Source: an uncultured Prevotellaceae bacterium (lineage in GTDB: Bacteria > Bacteroidota > Bacteroidia > Bacteroidales > Bacteroidaceae). From it: 64,000 bases of DNA. How positions within the stretch are numbered: position 1 is the first letter of the stretch; each line of letters starts with the position of its first letter. The stretch lies in NCBI GenBank assembly GCA_900318115.1, contig ONJJ01000019.1, positions 58,863-122,862 on the forward strand, given 5' to 3'. The notes beneath the pieces are model-generated. The model saw only the letters and a list, made by a program, of their open reading frames with translations. It was not told the DNA's origin and searched no databases. This document shows positions 17,699-25,383 of the stretch, piece by piece. The translations under genes were made by a program, and so were the position numbers.

Positions 17699-18502
17699 AT
17701 GCCTACAGTAAAGCCAAAAAAGTTCCTCGGACAACACTTCTTAACGGATTTAACCATTGCTGAGCGCATAGCTGACACCGTAGATGCACTTCCGGACCTC
17801 CCAGTTCTGGAAGTAGGGCCTGGCATGGGAGTCATGACGCAGTTCCTCATGCAGAAGCCGCGACCGCTGAAGGTCGTGGAGCTGGACTTCGAGTCCGTGG
17901 ACTACCTCAGGCGCACCTGGCCGCAGATGGAGGACAACATCATCGAGGATGATTTCCTGAAGATGCACCTGGACCGCACCTTCGGCGGACAGCCTTTCGT
18001 GCTCACAGGCAACTATCCCTACAACATCAGCAGCCAGATATTCTTCAAGATGCTGGAAAATAAGGACTTGATACCCTGCTGCACCGGCATGATCCAGAAG
18101 GAGGTGGCAGACCGCATCTGTGCGCGTCCCGGCACTAAAGCCTACGGCATCCTCAGTGTGCTCATTCAGGCGTGGTACACTCCCGAATATCTGTTCACGG
18201 TGGAACCTGGTGTCTTCAACCCGCCTCCCAAGGTGCGCTCGGCGGTCATCCGCATGATGCGCAACGACACACAGGCGCTCGGCTGCGACGCCACTTTGTT
18301 TAAGAAGGTAGTGAAGACCACGTTCAACCAGCGTCGCAAGACGTTGAGAAACAATATCCGTCCGCTGCTCAACGAATTGGCGCCCGCGCTGGACCACGCG
18401 GCTTTCCTCTCTGACGATCTCTTCAATCTGCGGCCGGAGCAGTTGAGTGTAGCTCAATTCGTGGACCTGACGACTCGTGTGGCGCAGCACATACAGGGGT
18501 GA
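17699..18502 (+). CDS. ksgA: 16S rRNA dimethyladenosine transferase
   Basis: RsmA/KsgA dimethylates A1518 and A1519 of 16S rRNA late in small-subunit assembly. A longer frame opens at TTG 17633, but the conserved N-terminus MPTVKPKKFLGQHFL starts at ATG 17699, 29 bases after a TATTTTTGC promoter box, giving 267 residues, the usual length. SAM motif LEVGPGMGVMTQFL near 36-49 and the catalytic motif as TGNYPYNISSQ (NYPY in place of NLPY). C-terminal LRPEQLSVAQFVDL is typical. The stop codon lies in the first unit of the 22-bp repeat array. Confidence 0.95.
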   Translation: MPTVKPKKFLGQHFLTDLTIAERIADTVDALPDLPVLEVGPGMGVMTQFLMQKPRPLKVVELDFESVDYLRRTWPQMEDNIIEDDFLKMHLDRTFGGQPFVLTGNYPYNISSQIFFKMLENKDLIPCCTGMIQKEVADRICARPGTKAYGILSVLIQAWYTPEYLFTVEPGVFNPPPKVRSAVIRMMRNDTQALGCDATLFKKVVKTTFNQRRKTLRNNIRPLLNELAPALDHAAFLSDDLFNLRPEQLSVAQFVDLTTRVAQHIQG

Positions 18503-18978
18503 TACAGGCAAGATACCGAGATAATAGAGGCTGGCTGCCGCAGTAAAATAGACAAGATGCCGCGGTAATAGAGGCTGGCTCCCGCAGTAAAGCAGGTAAG
18601 ATGCCGCGGTAAAACAAACGAGATACCGGGATATTATTGGTAAGTTGCTGCGGTGATACAGACAAGAGACCGCGGAAGTACAGATAGTGGACCAAGATGT
18701 TATCATCGTTCGGCCGTGGCCGAACGAACGAACGGCCACGGCCGAATGATTAAACGGCCATGGCCGTTTGAAGTCAGCTGCCTGATAGGTCATTGTTGTC
18801 GGCCTGATAAGTCTTAGTCGGCGGCCTGATAGGTCATTGTTGTTGGCTTGATAAGTCTTAGTCAGCGGCCTGATAGGTCTTCGTCAGCGGCCTGATAGGT
18901 CTTCGTTGTCGGCCTGATAGGTCTTCGTTGACGGCCAGATAGGTCTTAGTCAGCTGCCTGATAGGTTATTGTTTTCGG
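18499..18978. repeat. 22-bp periodic repeat array between ksgA and rsmF
   Basis: The gap between these convergent genes is filled by contiguous 22-bp units. Segment a (18499-18674, eight units) has cores CCGCGG/CCGCAG plus AT-rich arms such as GTAAAATAGACAAGATG. Segment b (18707-18772, three units) consists of palindromes GGCCGTGGCC, GGCCACGGCC and GGCCATGGCC. Segment c (18781-18978, nine units) has units such as CCTGATAGGTCTTCGTTGTC. Core positions 18670, 18714, 18736 and 18758 fall in one exact 22-bp register; segment c follows at 23. There are no spacers, so it is not CRISPR. No gene seen inside. Confidence 0.9.
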
Positions 18979-18983
18979 CTTGA

Positions 18984-20660
18984 TTATTCCTTGTCGGCAT
19001 CAAAGAGGGAGGCGGGAGAGATGTAGGTGCTGCGGATTCGCCATTCTTTGGGATAGAGGTTGTTGGCTCGGTTGCCGAGGTTGTTCATCAGGCCGAGTCG
19101 CTGTCCGCAGTAGCATACCTGAACGATGCCGCGAGGTGTGTCGGGGGGCAGGACGAGGGCTTCGCGCTGGAGGTAGCGGATGGAATCGGCGAGGGAGAGC
19201 TCCACAAGCGGCGCGCCTTCGTGGTCCAGTTGGTCTGTAGGCAGAATGGGGAAGGTGGGGGCGGCTTGCTGCCTGGCCTTCTTTTTTGTTTTCTTCGCTT
19301 TCTTTTCCTTCTGGGACGAGGGGATTTCTTCGGCGGATAAGCTGTCGGGCGCCGTCGCCTCCGTGCCGCCGTGCTTGCGCAGAACAGCGAGGAAGAAACC
19401 TTCGCCGCGGATCTGGCCCGGGAGGAAATGATAGCAGGGGAGGGGGGAGGGGAGGACCGACGGTGACCCGTCGGCCACTACGGCTTCGTTTTTGGGGGCC
19501 TCGTTCTTTTGGGCCTCGTTTTTGGGGGCCTCGTTTTCTACGGCTTCGTTTTTGGGGGCCTCGTTTTTGGGGTCCTCGTTCTTTGGGGCCTCGTTTTCTG
19601 CGGCTTCGTTCTTTTTGGCCTCGTTTTCTACGGCTTCGTTTTTGGGGGCTTCGTTCTTTGCAGCCTCGTTTTCTGCGGCCTCGTCTTCTTGATGTTGCTG
19701 GAGGGGGCGGTTTTGATGATTCCGGAGGTCTCCGCGGATGTTCCATGACGGGTCAACGGGAATCGGGAGGACGTCGGCGCCCAGTTCGCGGGCTATCCAC
19801 TCCACGTTCCCCTCGTCCTCCTCGGGATTGAAGGTGCACGTGCTGTAGATGAGTAGTCCTCCTGGCTGCAGGGCTGGCCAGATATCGCAGATGATGCTGC
19901 GCTGCAAGGCGGCACACTCTGCCACGAAGGCCGGCGACCACTGCGCAACGGCCTCTGCTTCCTTGCGCATCATGCCCTCGCCGGAGCAGGGGACGTCCGC
20001 GAGGATGAGGCCGAAGGAGCTGGAGGGGAGAGGTTGCGCAGTGCGACCGCAGTCGGGGGCCGAGAACTGAGTGTGCGCAGTGCGACCGCAGTCGGGGACC
20101 GAGAACTGGGCGTGTGCGGTGCGAGCGCAGTCGGGGATCGTGAACTGCGCGTTGCGGACGGCCTCGGCGAGGTCTGCGGCGTAGGCCTGGGTGACAAGGA
20201 CATGAGGACTGCCCCACTTGGCCATGTTCTCCGCAAGGACCTGACAACGAGCGCGATTGGGCTCGTTGGAGACGAGCAGGCAGTCGTCGGGCAGCAGGCT
20301 TCGGAGCAGGGTGCTCTTGCCGCCCGGAGCGGCACAGAGATCCAGGGCGAGGCGTGGAGCCGGGCGGAGAGTGCGCAGTACATGAGCGAGAAACATGGAG
20401 GATGCTTCCTGTACGTAGTAGGCGCCGGCGTGGAGCAGCGGGTCGGCCGTGAAGACGGGTCGTTCCTTCAGATAGACACCCTCCTGGCACCAGGGCACTC
20501 TGCCGTCGGCACCTGCTGGCTCTGCATCGGGCGGCAGGCGCTTGGGATTCAGGCGAATGCTCGTGGCGGCTTCCGCATCGAGACCGCGCACGAGGGCAGC
20601 CACATCTTCCTCTTTCCAGTGGCAAAGGAAGTACTTTTCGAAGTCTTTTGGTAAATTCAT
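18984..20660 (-). CDS. rRNA cytosine-C5 methyltransferase (RsmF/NOL1-NOP2-Sun family), with repeat insertions
   Basis: SAM-dependent m5C methyltransferase acting on rRNA. N-terminus FEKYFLCHWKEEDVAAL, SAM motif LDLCAAPGGKSTLL, then ADVPCSGEGMM and the catalytic Cys in IYSTCTFNPEEDEGN; the C-terminal domain contains HFLPGQIRGEGFFLAVL and PRGIVQVCYCG. At 558 residues it is longer than its relatives because of two insertions: three 13-residue copies of AQFSVPDCGRTAH between SAM motifs, and about 70 residues of NEAPKNEAVE repeats ending in EAVVADGSPS, a family C element, between the catalytic and C-terminal domains. Start ATG 20660 lies right after a TAACTTTGC box, implying a leaderless or nearly leaderless mRNA. 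Divergent from thyA. Confidence 0.88.
   Translation of the reverse strand: MNLPKDFEKYFLCHWKEEDVAALVRGLDAEAATSIRLNPKRLPPDAEPAGADGRVPWCQEGVYLKERPVFTADPLLHAGAYYVQEASSMFLAHVLRTLRPAPRLALDLCAAPGGKSTLLRSLLPDDCLLVSNEPNRARCQVLAENMAKWGSPHVLVTQAYAADLAEAVRNAQFTIPDCARTAHAQFSVPDCGRTAHTQFSAPDCGRTAQPLPSSSFGLILADVPCSGEGMMRKEAEAVAQWSPAFVAECAALQRSIICDIWPALQPGGLLIYSTCTFNPEEDEGNVEWIARELGADVLPIPVDPSWNIRGDLRNHQNRPLQQHQEDEAAENEAAKNEAPKNEAVENEAKKNEAAENEAPKNEDPKNEAPKNEAVENEAPKNEAQKNEAPKNEAVVADGSPSVLPSPLPCYHFLPGQIRGEGFFLAVLRKHGGTEATAPDSLSAEEIPSSQKEKKAKKTKKKARQQAAPTFPILPTDQLDHEGAPLVELSLADSIRYLQREALVLPPDTPRGIVQVCYCGQRLGLMNNLGNRANNLYPKEWRIRSTYISPASLFDADKE
19452..19488 (+). repeat. Family C palindromic element 3, inside rsmF-like gene
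   Basis: Perfect arms CCGACGG (19457-19463) and CCGTCGG (19468-19474), loop TGAC, then CCACTACGGCTTCG. Read antisense as EAVVADGSPS. Confidence 0.8.
19481..19690 (-). repeat. 15-bp tandem repeat, 14 units, abutting family C element 3
   Basis: Units such as CGGCTTCGTTTTTGG encode NEAPK/NEAVE pentapeptides. The array begins within the palindrome's conserved tail (ACGGCTTCG), so the tail itself may have seeded the first unit. Confidence 0.9.
20037..20153 (-). repeat. 39-bp tandem repeat, three units, in rsmF-like gene
   Basis: Encodes AQFTIPDCARTAH, AQFSVPDCGRTAH and TQFSAPDCGRTAQ. The units add two extra copies of a segment within the methyltransferase core. Confidence 0.88.
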
Positions 20661-20663
20661 GGC

Positions 20664-20702
20664 GCAAAGTTAGCGATAATTCCCGATTTATCACTAACTT
20701 TG
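20664..20702. promoter_or_regulatory. Divergent promoters for the rRNA methyltransferase gene and thyA
   Basis: TAACTTTGC on the minus strand (20672-20664), three bases before the methyltransferase ATG, and TAACTTTGC on the plus strand (20694-20702), 24 bases before the thyA ATG. Identical boxes. Confidence 0.7.
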
Positions 20703-20726
20703 CACCCGAAATCTGTTAAATAAAGC

Positions 20727-21521
20727 ATGAAACAGTACTTAAACCTCCTGCAACGCATCCTTGATGAGGGTGCGGTGAAGACCGACAGGACTGGAACGGG
20801 CACCAAGAGCATCTTCGGTCATCAGATGCGCTTCGACCTGTCCGACGGCTTCCCTTTGCTGACAACGAAGAAACTGCATCTGCGCAGCATCATCCACGAG
20901 CTGTTGTGGTTCCTGCGCGGCGACACGAATATCCAGTACCTGCACGATAACAAGGTGACTATCTGGGATGAGTGGGCCGACGAGAACGGAGAACTGGGTC
21001 CCATCTATGGGCATCAGTGGCGCTCGTGGCCGGACTACGATGGTGGCACGATAGACCAGATCGCCAACGTCGTGGACCTCATCAAGCATCATCCCGACTC
21101 GCGACGGATGATCGTTTCTGCCTGGAATGTGGCTGAGGTGAACCAGATGGCTTTGCCTCCCTGCCACACGCTGTTCCAGTTCTATGTTGCCGACGGGCGC
21201 CTGTCCCTGCAGCTCTATCAGCGTAGTGCCGACACGTTCCTGGGTGTTCCCTTCAACATAGCGAGCTATGCCCTCCTGCTTCAGATGATGGCTCAGGTGA
21301 CAGGCTTGGAAGCAGGTGAGTTCGTGCATACTACGGGCGACACGCATCTCTATCTGAATCACTTGGATCAAGCTCGTCTGCAACTGACGCGCGAGCCTCG
21401 CCCGCTGCCGCGCATGGTGCTGAATCCTGATGTGAAGGACATCTTCTCCTTCCGCTACGAGGACTTCCAGCTGGAAGGCTACGACCCCTGGCCGCATATC
21501 AAGGCGGATGTGGCGGTGTGA
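20727..21521 (+). CDS. thyA: Thymidylate synthase
   Basis: Converts dUMP and methylene-tetrahydrofolate to dTMP and dihydrofolate. 264 residues, the E. coli length. Catalytic Cys146 lies in [23 protein letters not shown] (21-31), [12 protein letters not shown] (57-68), [18 protein letters not shown] and the C-terminal IKADVAV are all as in the family. folA follows 30 bp downstream in the same direction, so the dihydrofolate made here is recycled by the next gene product. Confidence 0.98.
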   Translation: MKQYLNLLQRILDEGAVKTDRTGTGTKSIFGHQMRFDLSDGFPLLTTKKLHLRSIIHELLWFLRGDTNIQYLHDNKVTIWDEWADENGELGPIYGHQWRSWPDYDGGTIDQIANVVDLIKHHPDSRRMIVSAWNVAEVNQMALPPCHTLFQFYVADGRLSLQLYQRSADTFLGVPFNIASYALLLQMMAQVTGLEAGEFVHTTGDTHLYLNHLDQARLQLTREPRPLPRMVLNPDVKDIFSFRYEDFQLEGYDPWPHIKADVAV

Positions 21522-21551
21522 GGATTTACGGATTTACAGATATACAGATAT

Positions 21552-22043
21552 ATGATTCTTTCCTTGATAGCTGCGGTGGCAGAGAATGGTGCCATCGGAT
21601 TGGAAAACAAGCTTTTGTATTGGCTTCCGAATGACCTGAAGCGCTTCAAGGCGCTGACGACGGGGCACACTATCGTGATGGGTCGGCGGACGTTTGAGTC
21701 GCTGCCGAAGGGGGCGTTGCCGAATCGGAGGAACATAGTGCTCTCGCGCAATGCTTCTTTCGAAGCGCCGGGTACGGAGCTGTTTCCTTCTTTGGAAGCG
21801 GCGCTGGCGAGTTGTGGTGCGGACGAGGAGGTGTTTGTCATCGGTGGTGCCAGCGTTTATGCAGAGGCGCTCCGGCAGGCCGACAGACTCTGCCTGACGC
21901 TGGTGCACGATACCCCGCAGCGAGCTGATGTGTTCTTCCCCTGGTTGAATCCTGCTGACTGGCGGGCGGAGGAAGAAGAAAGGCACGACGCCGATGAGCG
22001 TCATGCCTTTGGATATACATTTATTAATTACGCGCGCGTGTAA
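21552..22043 (+). CDS. folA: Dihydrofolate reductase
   Basis: Reduces dihydrofolate to tetrahydrofolate with NADPH. 163 residues; N-terminal MILSLIAAVAENGAIG, substrate-binding acid Asp28 in WLPNDLKRFK, HTIVMGRRTFESLP and the NADPH-binding VFVIGGASVYAEAL are intact. The 30-bp gap to thyA contains the AT-rich repeat GGATTTACGGATTTAC. A family C element follows the stop codon. Confidence 0.97.
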   Translation: MILSLIAAVAENGAIGLENKLLYWLPNDLKRFKALTTGHTIVMGRRTFESLPKGALPNRRNIVLSRNASFEAPGTELFPSLEAALASCGADEEVFVIGGASVYAEALRQADRLCLTLVHDTPQRADVFFPWLNPADWRAEEEERHDADERHAFGYTFINYARV

Positions 22044-22061
22044 GGCGGCGCCCTCGGGGGA

Positions 22062-22100
22062 GGGGGATGACCCTCGCCGGACGGCGAGGGCACTACGGCT
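22062..22100 (+). repeat. Family C palindromic element 4, intergenic
   Basis: Perfect arms CCCTCGCC (22072-22079) and GGCGAGGG (22084-22091), loop GGAC, followed by CACTACGGCTGG. The arm sequence differs from copies 1-3 while the flanks GATGACC and CACTACGGC are kept. It lies between convergent folA and the DUF349 gene. Confidence 0.8.
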
Positions 22101-22106
22101 GGTGAT

Positions 22107-24140
22107 TTATGCCTCGGGGGCCTCGGGGTCGGCTGTGGTGTCGGTGGAGGCGGGGGTGTCCTCGGCCTTGGGGGCGCGCATCTCTACTTCCAGTGCCTTG
22201 ATCTTGCTGGCCAGGAGATCCAGTTCCTCGCGCAGTTTCTCCACCTTGCGGTTCATCTCAGCCACGAGGCTGTTGCCGCTCTTGGAGGTGGCGTTGAGGA
22301 AGTTGAGGTTGTTCTCGTAGGTCTGGATCTCAGCCTTGCGTGCTTCGAAGACACGGAGGAGGCGCTCGCGCTCACGCGCCAGGGTGCTCTCGCCCTTGGC
22401 CACGGCCTGGCGTACGCTCTTCTGGAATCCTTCGAGACGGCGGCGAGCCTGGCTGGCGCCGAAGCGCTTGTAGAGCTCGTCGGCCAGACCGCGGTACTCC
22501 TTGAACAGGCGGTCCTTCTCGCGGAAGGGCACATGGCCGATTTCGTTCCACTGTGCTTGCAGTTCCTTCACCTTGTCGAGTGTGGCATCTGTGGCGTCCT
22601 CGACGAGGGCGCGCAGCTGCTCGATGATGCTTCGCTTGGCTTCGAGGTTCTCGCGTTCCTCGTTGCGCTGGTCTGCCGTGGCAGCCTGCCGAGCCTCGAA
22701 GAACTTGTCGCAGGCGGCGGTGAAGCGCTTCCACAGCTGCTCGCTATATTTGCGGGGCACGGCGCCGATGGTCTTCCACTGCTTCTGCAGCTCGATGAGG
22801 CGGTCGGCGGTGCGGCGCCATTCGGTGCTCTCCTGCAGGGATTCTGCCTCTTCCACCAGCTTGCGCTTGGCTTCGAGGTTCTCGCCCTGTTCGTCCTTGA
22901 TGCCCTTGTAGAACTCTGCCTTGGCGGTGAAGAAGCGGTCGCAGGCAGCACGGAAGCGGTCGAAGATGAGGTTGTTCTGCTTGTGGCTGGCGAACCCGAT
23001 GGTCTTCCATTCGGCCTGGAGGGCGATCACTTCCTTGGTCTTCTCCTCCCACTGGGCGAAGGTTGTCAGTTCGTCGAGCTTGATGTCCTCCACTTGCTCG
23101 CAGAGGGCGGTCTTCTTCTGGAGGTTCTCCTCTTCGCGTGCCTTGATGGCCTCGAAGTGCTCCTGATGACGCTTGTTGATGATGGTGCTTGCAGCCTTGA
23201 AGCGCTCCCAGATCTGGTCGCGCAGTTCCTTGGCTACGGGGCCTATTTCCTTATATTCTGCGTGCAGGCTCTGCAGTTTGTTGAAGGCGGTGATAACGTC
23301 TTCCTCGTCGGCCAGCTTCTCTGCCAGTTCGATCAGGCGTTCCTTGGCAGCGAGGTTCTTCCGGAAGTCATACTCGCGAGCTTCGCTGTTCAGCTTCAGC
23401 AGGTCGTAGAACTGCTCCACGTAGTGCTGATAGGTCTTCCAGATTTCCGTGGCGCGCTCTGCTGGCACGGCTCCGATTTCCTTCCACTCGGCCTGCAGCT
23501 GCTTAAACTCGTCGAAGTTCTGACTAACCTCTTCCGGCGAAGTGACCAGTTCCTTGATGCGCTCGATGATGGCGAGTTTCTTCTCGAGGTTCTCGGCCTT
23601 CTGCTTCTCCACGGCTTCAGCGATCTCGGCTCTACGCTGGCGGATGCTTGCCATGATAGCCTTGAAGTTCTCCTCGGCACCATCGACTTCGGCACGCCAG
23701 TCCTCGGGCTGTCCGCCATCTTCGATGAAGGCGTTGCGGGCAGCGATCTGCGCGGCCTTGTGTAGCTTGTAGAACACTTGCTTCAGGAGGTCGAGCTCGT
23801 TCTTGTCGCCGCCGTCGTTCTCCTCCTGGATTTCGCGCAGGCGATTGACGACTTGCTCCTTTGTCTCATAGACAGGATGCGCAGCAGCTTCCTCAGCGGG
23901 CGCCTCTTCAGCGGGTTTCTCCTCAGCGGCGGGTTCCTTGGCAGGTTCTTCTGCGTTTGCTTCTTCTGCCGTGACTTCCACAGCCGCTGGTTCCTCAGCC
24001 GGAGCCTCGGCCTCTGTGGTTGCTTCTTGGTTTGTGGTCTCTTCGGCCTGCGTCTGTGTGTCCGGCGCAGGCGTTGTCTGTACTTCCGCTGCCTGAGCCT
24101 CGTTCTCGAGGGTAGGCTGCAGTTCGTTGGTTTCAGTCAT
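22107..24140 (-). CDS. DUF349-repeat coiled-coil protein
   Basis: 677 residues, largely helical and highly charged, no signal peptide or membrane segment. The first 115 residues are a Pro/Thr/Glu/Ala-rich acidic tract (EEPA, EKPAEEAPAEEAA). The rest contains at least five DUF349 units, each with the core L-x-A-E-W-K-x-I-G-x-V and following W/F-x-x-F (for example LQAEWKEIGAVP, LQKQWKTIGAVP, LQAQWNEIGHVP). The C-terminus is a coiled coil (KVEKLREELDLLASKIKALE). Function of the family is unknown; cytoplasmic location is inferred. Start ATG 24140. Confidence 0.85.
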   Translation of the reverse strand: MTETNELQPTLENEAQAAEVQTTPAPDTQTQAEETTNQEATTEAEAPAEEPAAVEVTAEEANAEEPAKEPAAEEKPAEEAPAEEAAAHPVYETKEQVVNRLREIQEENDGGDKNELDLLKQVFYKLHKAAQIAARNAFIEDGGQPEDWRAEVDGAEENFKAIMASIRQRRAEIAEAVEKQKAENLEKKLAIIERIKELVTSPEEVSQNFDEFKQLQAEWKEIGAVPAERATEIWKTYQHYVEQFYDLLKLNSEAREYDFRKNLAAKERLIELAEKLADEEDVITAFNKLQSLHAEYKEIGPVAKELRDQIWERFKAASTIINKRHQEHFEAIKAREEENLQKKTALCEQVEDIKLDELTTFAQWEEKTKEVIALQAEWKTIGFASHKQNNLIFDRFRAACDRFFTAKAEFYKGIKDEQGENLEAKRKLVEEAESLQESTEWRRTADRLIELQKQWKTIGAVPRKYSEQLWKRFTAACDKFFEARQAATADQRNEERENLEAKRSIIEQLRALVEDATDATLDKVKELQAQWNEIGHVPFREKDRLFKEYRGLADELYKRFGASQARRRLEGFQKSVRQAVAKGESTLARERERLLRVFEARKAEIQTYENNLNFLNATSKSGNSLVAEMNRKVEKLREELDLLASKIKALEVEMRAPKAEDTPASTDTTADPEAPEA

Positions 24141-24175
24141 TTTGCTTACGGTTTAAGTAGCTGTTATGGTTCATT

Positions 24176-24191
24176 TGCGCCCTAAGGCGCA
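24176..24191 (-). promoter_or_regulatory. Palindrome upstream of the DUF349 gene
   Basis: TGCGCC-CTAA-GGCGCA, perfect, 36 bases before the ATG and next to a weak TAATTTGC box. Could be a 5' mRNA hairpin or operator. Confidence 0.35.
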
Positions 24192-24245
24192 GCAAATTAA
24201 CACAAAAAATTCGGAACGACCTAACTTTTTTGCAAGTTTTTCACC

Positions 24246-25172
24246 TTATATCCATGATTCTCGCTTCGAATACCACCAGAAGAGCGCTGTCAGGCCCACA
24301 GAGATGGTTATTGCGATGAAAAATCCGAAGGGCAGGCTCTCCATTCCGTTGATGAGGTTCATTCCGAAGAAACTGGCCACCAGCGTAGGCACCATCATGA
24401 ACAACGTGATGATGGTCAGGGTCTTCATCACGGTGGACATATTGTTGTTGATGATGCTGGCGTAGGTCTCCATCATGGAGTCCAGGATGTTGGCGTAGAT
24501 TCCGGTGGTCTCTCGCGCCTGGTTCATCTCGATGGTGACGTCCTCGATGAGGTCTGCGTCGAGTTCATCGACGGGCAACTTGAACTTCAGTTTCGAGAGT
24601 AGGGTCTCGTTGCCGCGGATGGACGTGGCGAAATAGGTGAGGCTGTCCTGCAGACGGCTGAGGTTGATGAGGTCGGCGTTGTCGATCTTGCGGTCGAGGT
24701 GCTGCTTGGCGGCTTCGATGCGTGCATTGATTTGCTTCAGTCGCTTCAGGTACCATACGGCGGCGCAGAGGAAGAGGCGGAAGACCATATCCACGGAGTC
24801 CGTGAATCCGAGTCCGCGCCGCTGCTGGTAGGTCACGAAGTCGATCATCAGGTTCGTCTCGTAGTTGCAGACGGTGATGCAGACGTCGCCCTTGAGGATG
24901 ATACCTAAGGGGATGGTCGTATAAGGGGTGCGTGACTTGACCTCCTTGACATAGGGTATGCGCAGGATGATGAGGATCCAGCCGTCGTCGTAGTCGTAGC
25001 GGGCACGCTCTTCCGTATCGGCGATGTCGTCGAGGAAGTAATCGGGAATCTTGAGTTCGTTCTGCAGGAAATCTGCGTCGTCACTGGTGGGGCACGTTAC
25101 CTGTACCCAGCAATTTGGCTGCCACTGCTCCAGGGTGTGCAAGCCGCGATGAGTGTTCCAATAGGTTCGCAT
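24246..25172 (-). CDS. corA: CorA-family magnesium/divalent cation transporter
   Basis: Pentameric inner-membrane channel for Mg2+ (or Co2+/Ni2+). 308 residues: N-terminal cytoplasmic alpha/beta domain, long helix, then two C-terminal transmembrane segments. The ion-selectivity motif GMN is at 270-272 in FFGMNLINGME and the protein ends with a short positively charged tail (WWYSKRESWI). Start ATG 25172. A long structured leader of about 150 bases separates the promoter box at 25321-25329 from the start. Confidence 0.92.
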   Translation of the reverse strand: MRTYWNTHRGLHTLEQWQPNCWVQVTCPTSDDADFLQNELKIPDYFLDDIADTEERARYDYDDGWILIILRIPYVKEVKSRTPYTTIPLGIILKGDVCITVCNYETNLMIDFVTYQQRRGLGFTDSVDMVFRLFLCAAVWYLKRLKQINARIEAAKQHLDRKIDNADLINLSRLQDSLTYFATSIRGNETLLSKLKFKLPVDELDADLIEDVTIEMNQARETTGIYANILDSMMETYASIINNNMSTVMKTLTIITLFMMVPTLVASFFGMNLINGMESLPFGFFIAITISVGLTALFWWYSKRESWI

Positions 25173-25329
25173 AGTCTTCTACTTCTTTAAACGTTGAGGG
25201 TTCAACGTCGGGGGTTAAGCGGGCATCAGAGGCCCGATATGCGATGCGAACCTCCGTCCCTTAATCAGTGTTACGTTGATGATAATCGTCCATTACGGAA
25301 TAAAGGATGGTTTAACGGGCGCAAAGGTA
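25173..25329 (-). promoter_or_regulatory. corA promoter and long structured 5' leader
   Basis: TACCTTTGC on the minus strand (25329-25321) is a clear -7 box. The transcribed leader contains CGGGC-CTCTGAT-GCCCG and, just before the gene, CGTTGA-ACCC-TCAACG followed by TTTAAAG, a terminator-like hairpin. No known riboswitch class recognised. No gene in this gap. Confidence 0.5.
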
Positions 25330-25383
25330 CGCTTTTCTTGCGAGAAATCGGCAAGGAAAGGGCATTTTTTTTGCTGCGAGGTG

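Noticed and set aside
17750-18793. 347-codon frame antisense to ksgA and into the 22-bp array
   Set aside because: Open only because ksgA is GC-rich and the array lacks stops in that frame; translation is repetitive and unconserved.
18499-18978. Possible CRISPR array
   Set aside because: Units are contiguous 22-mers with no unique spacers and no cas genes nearby.
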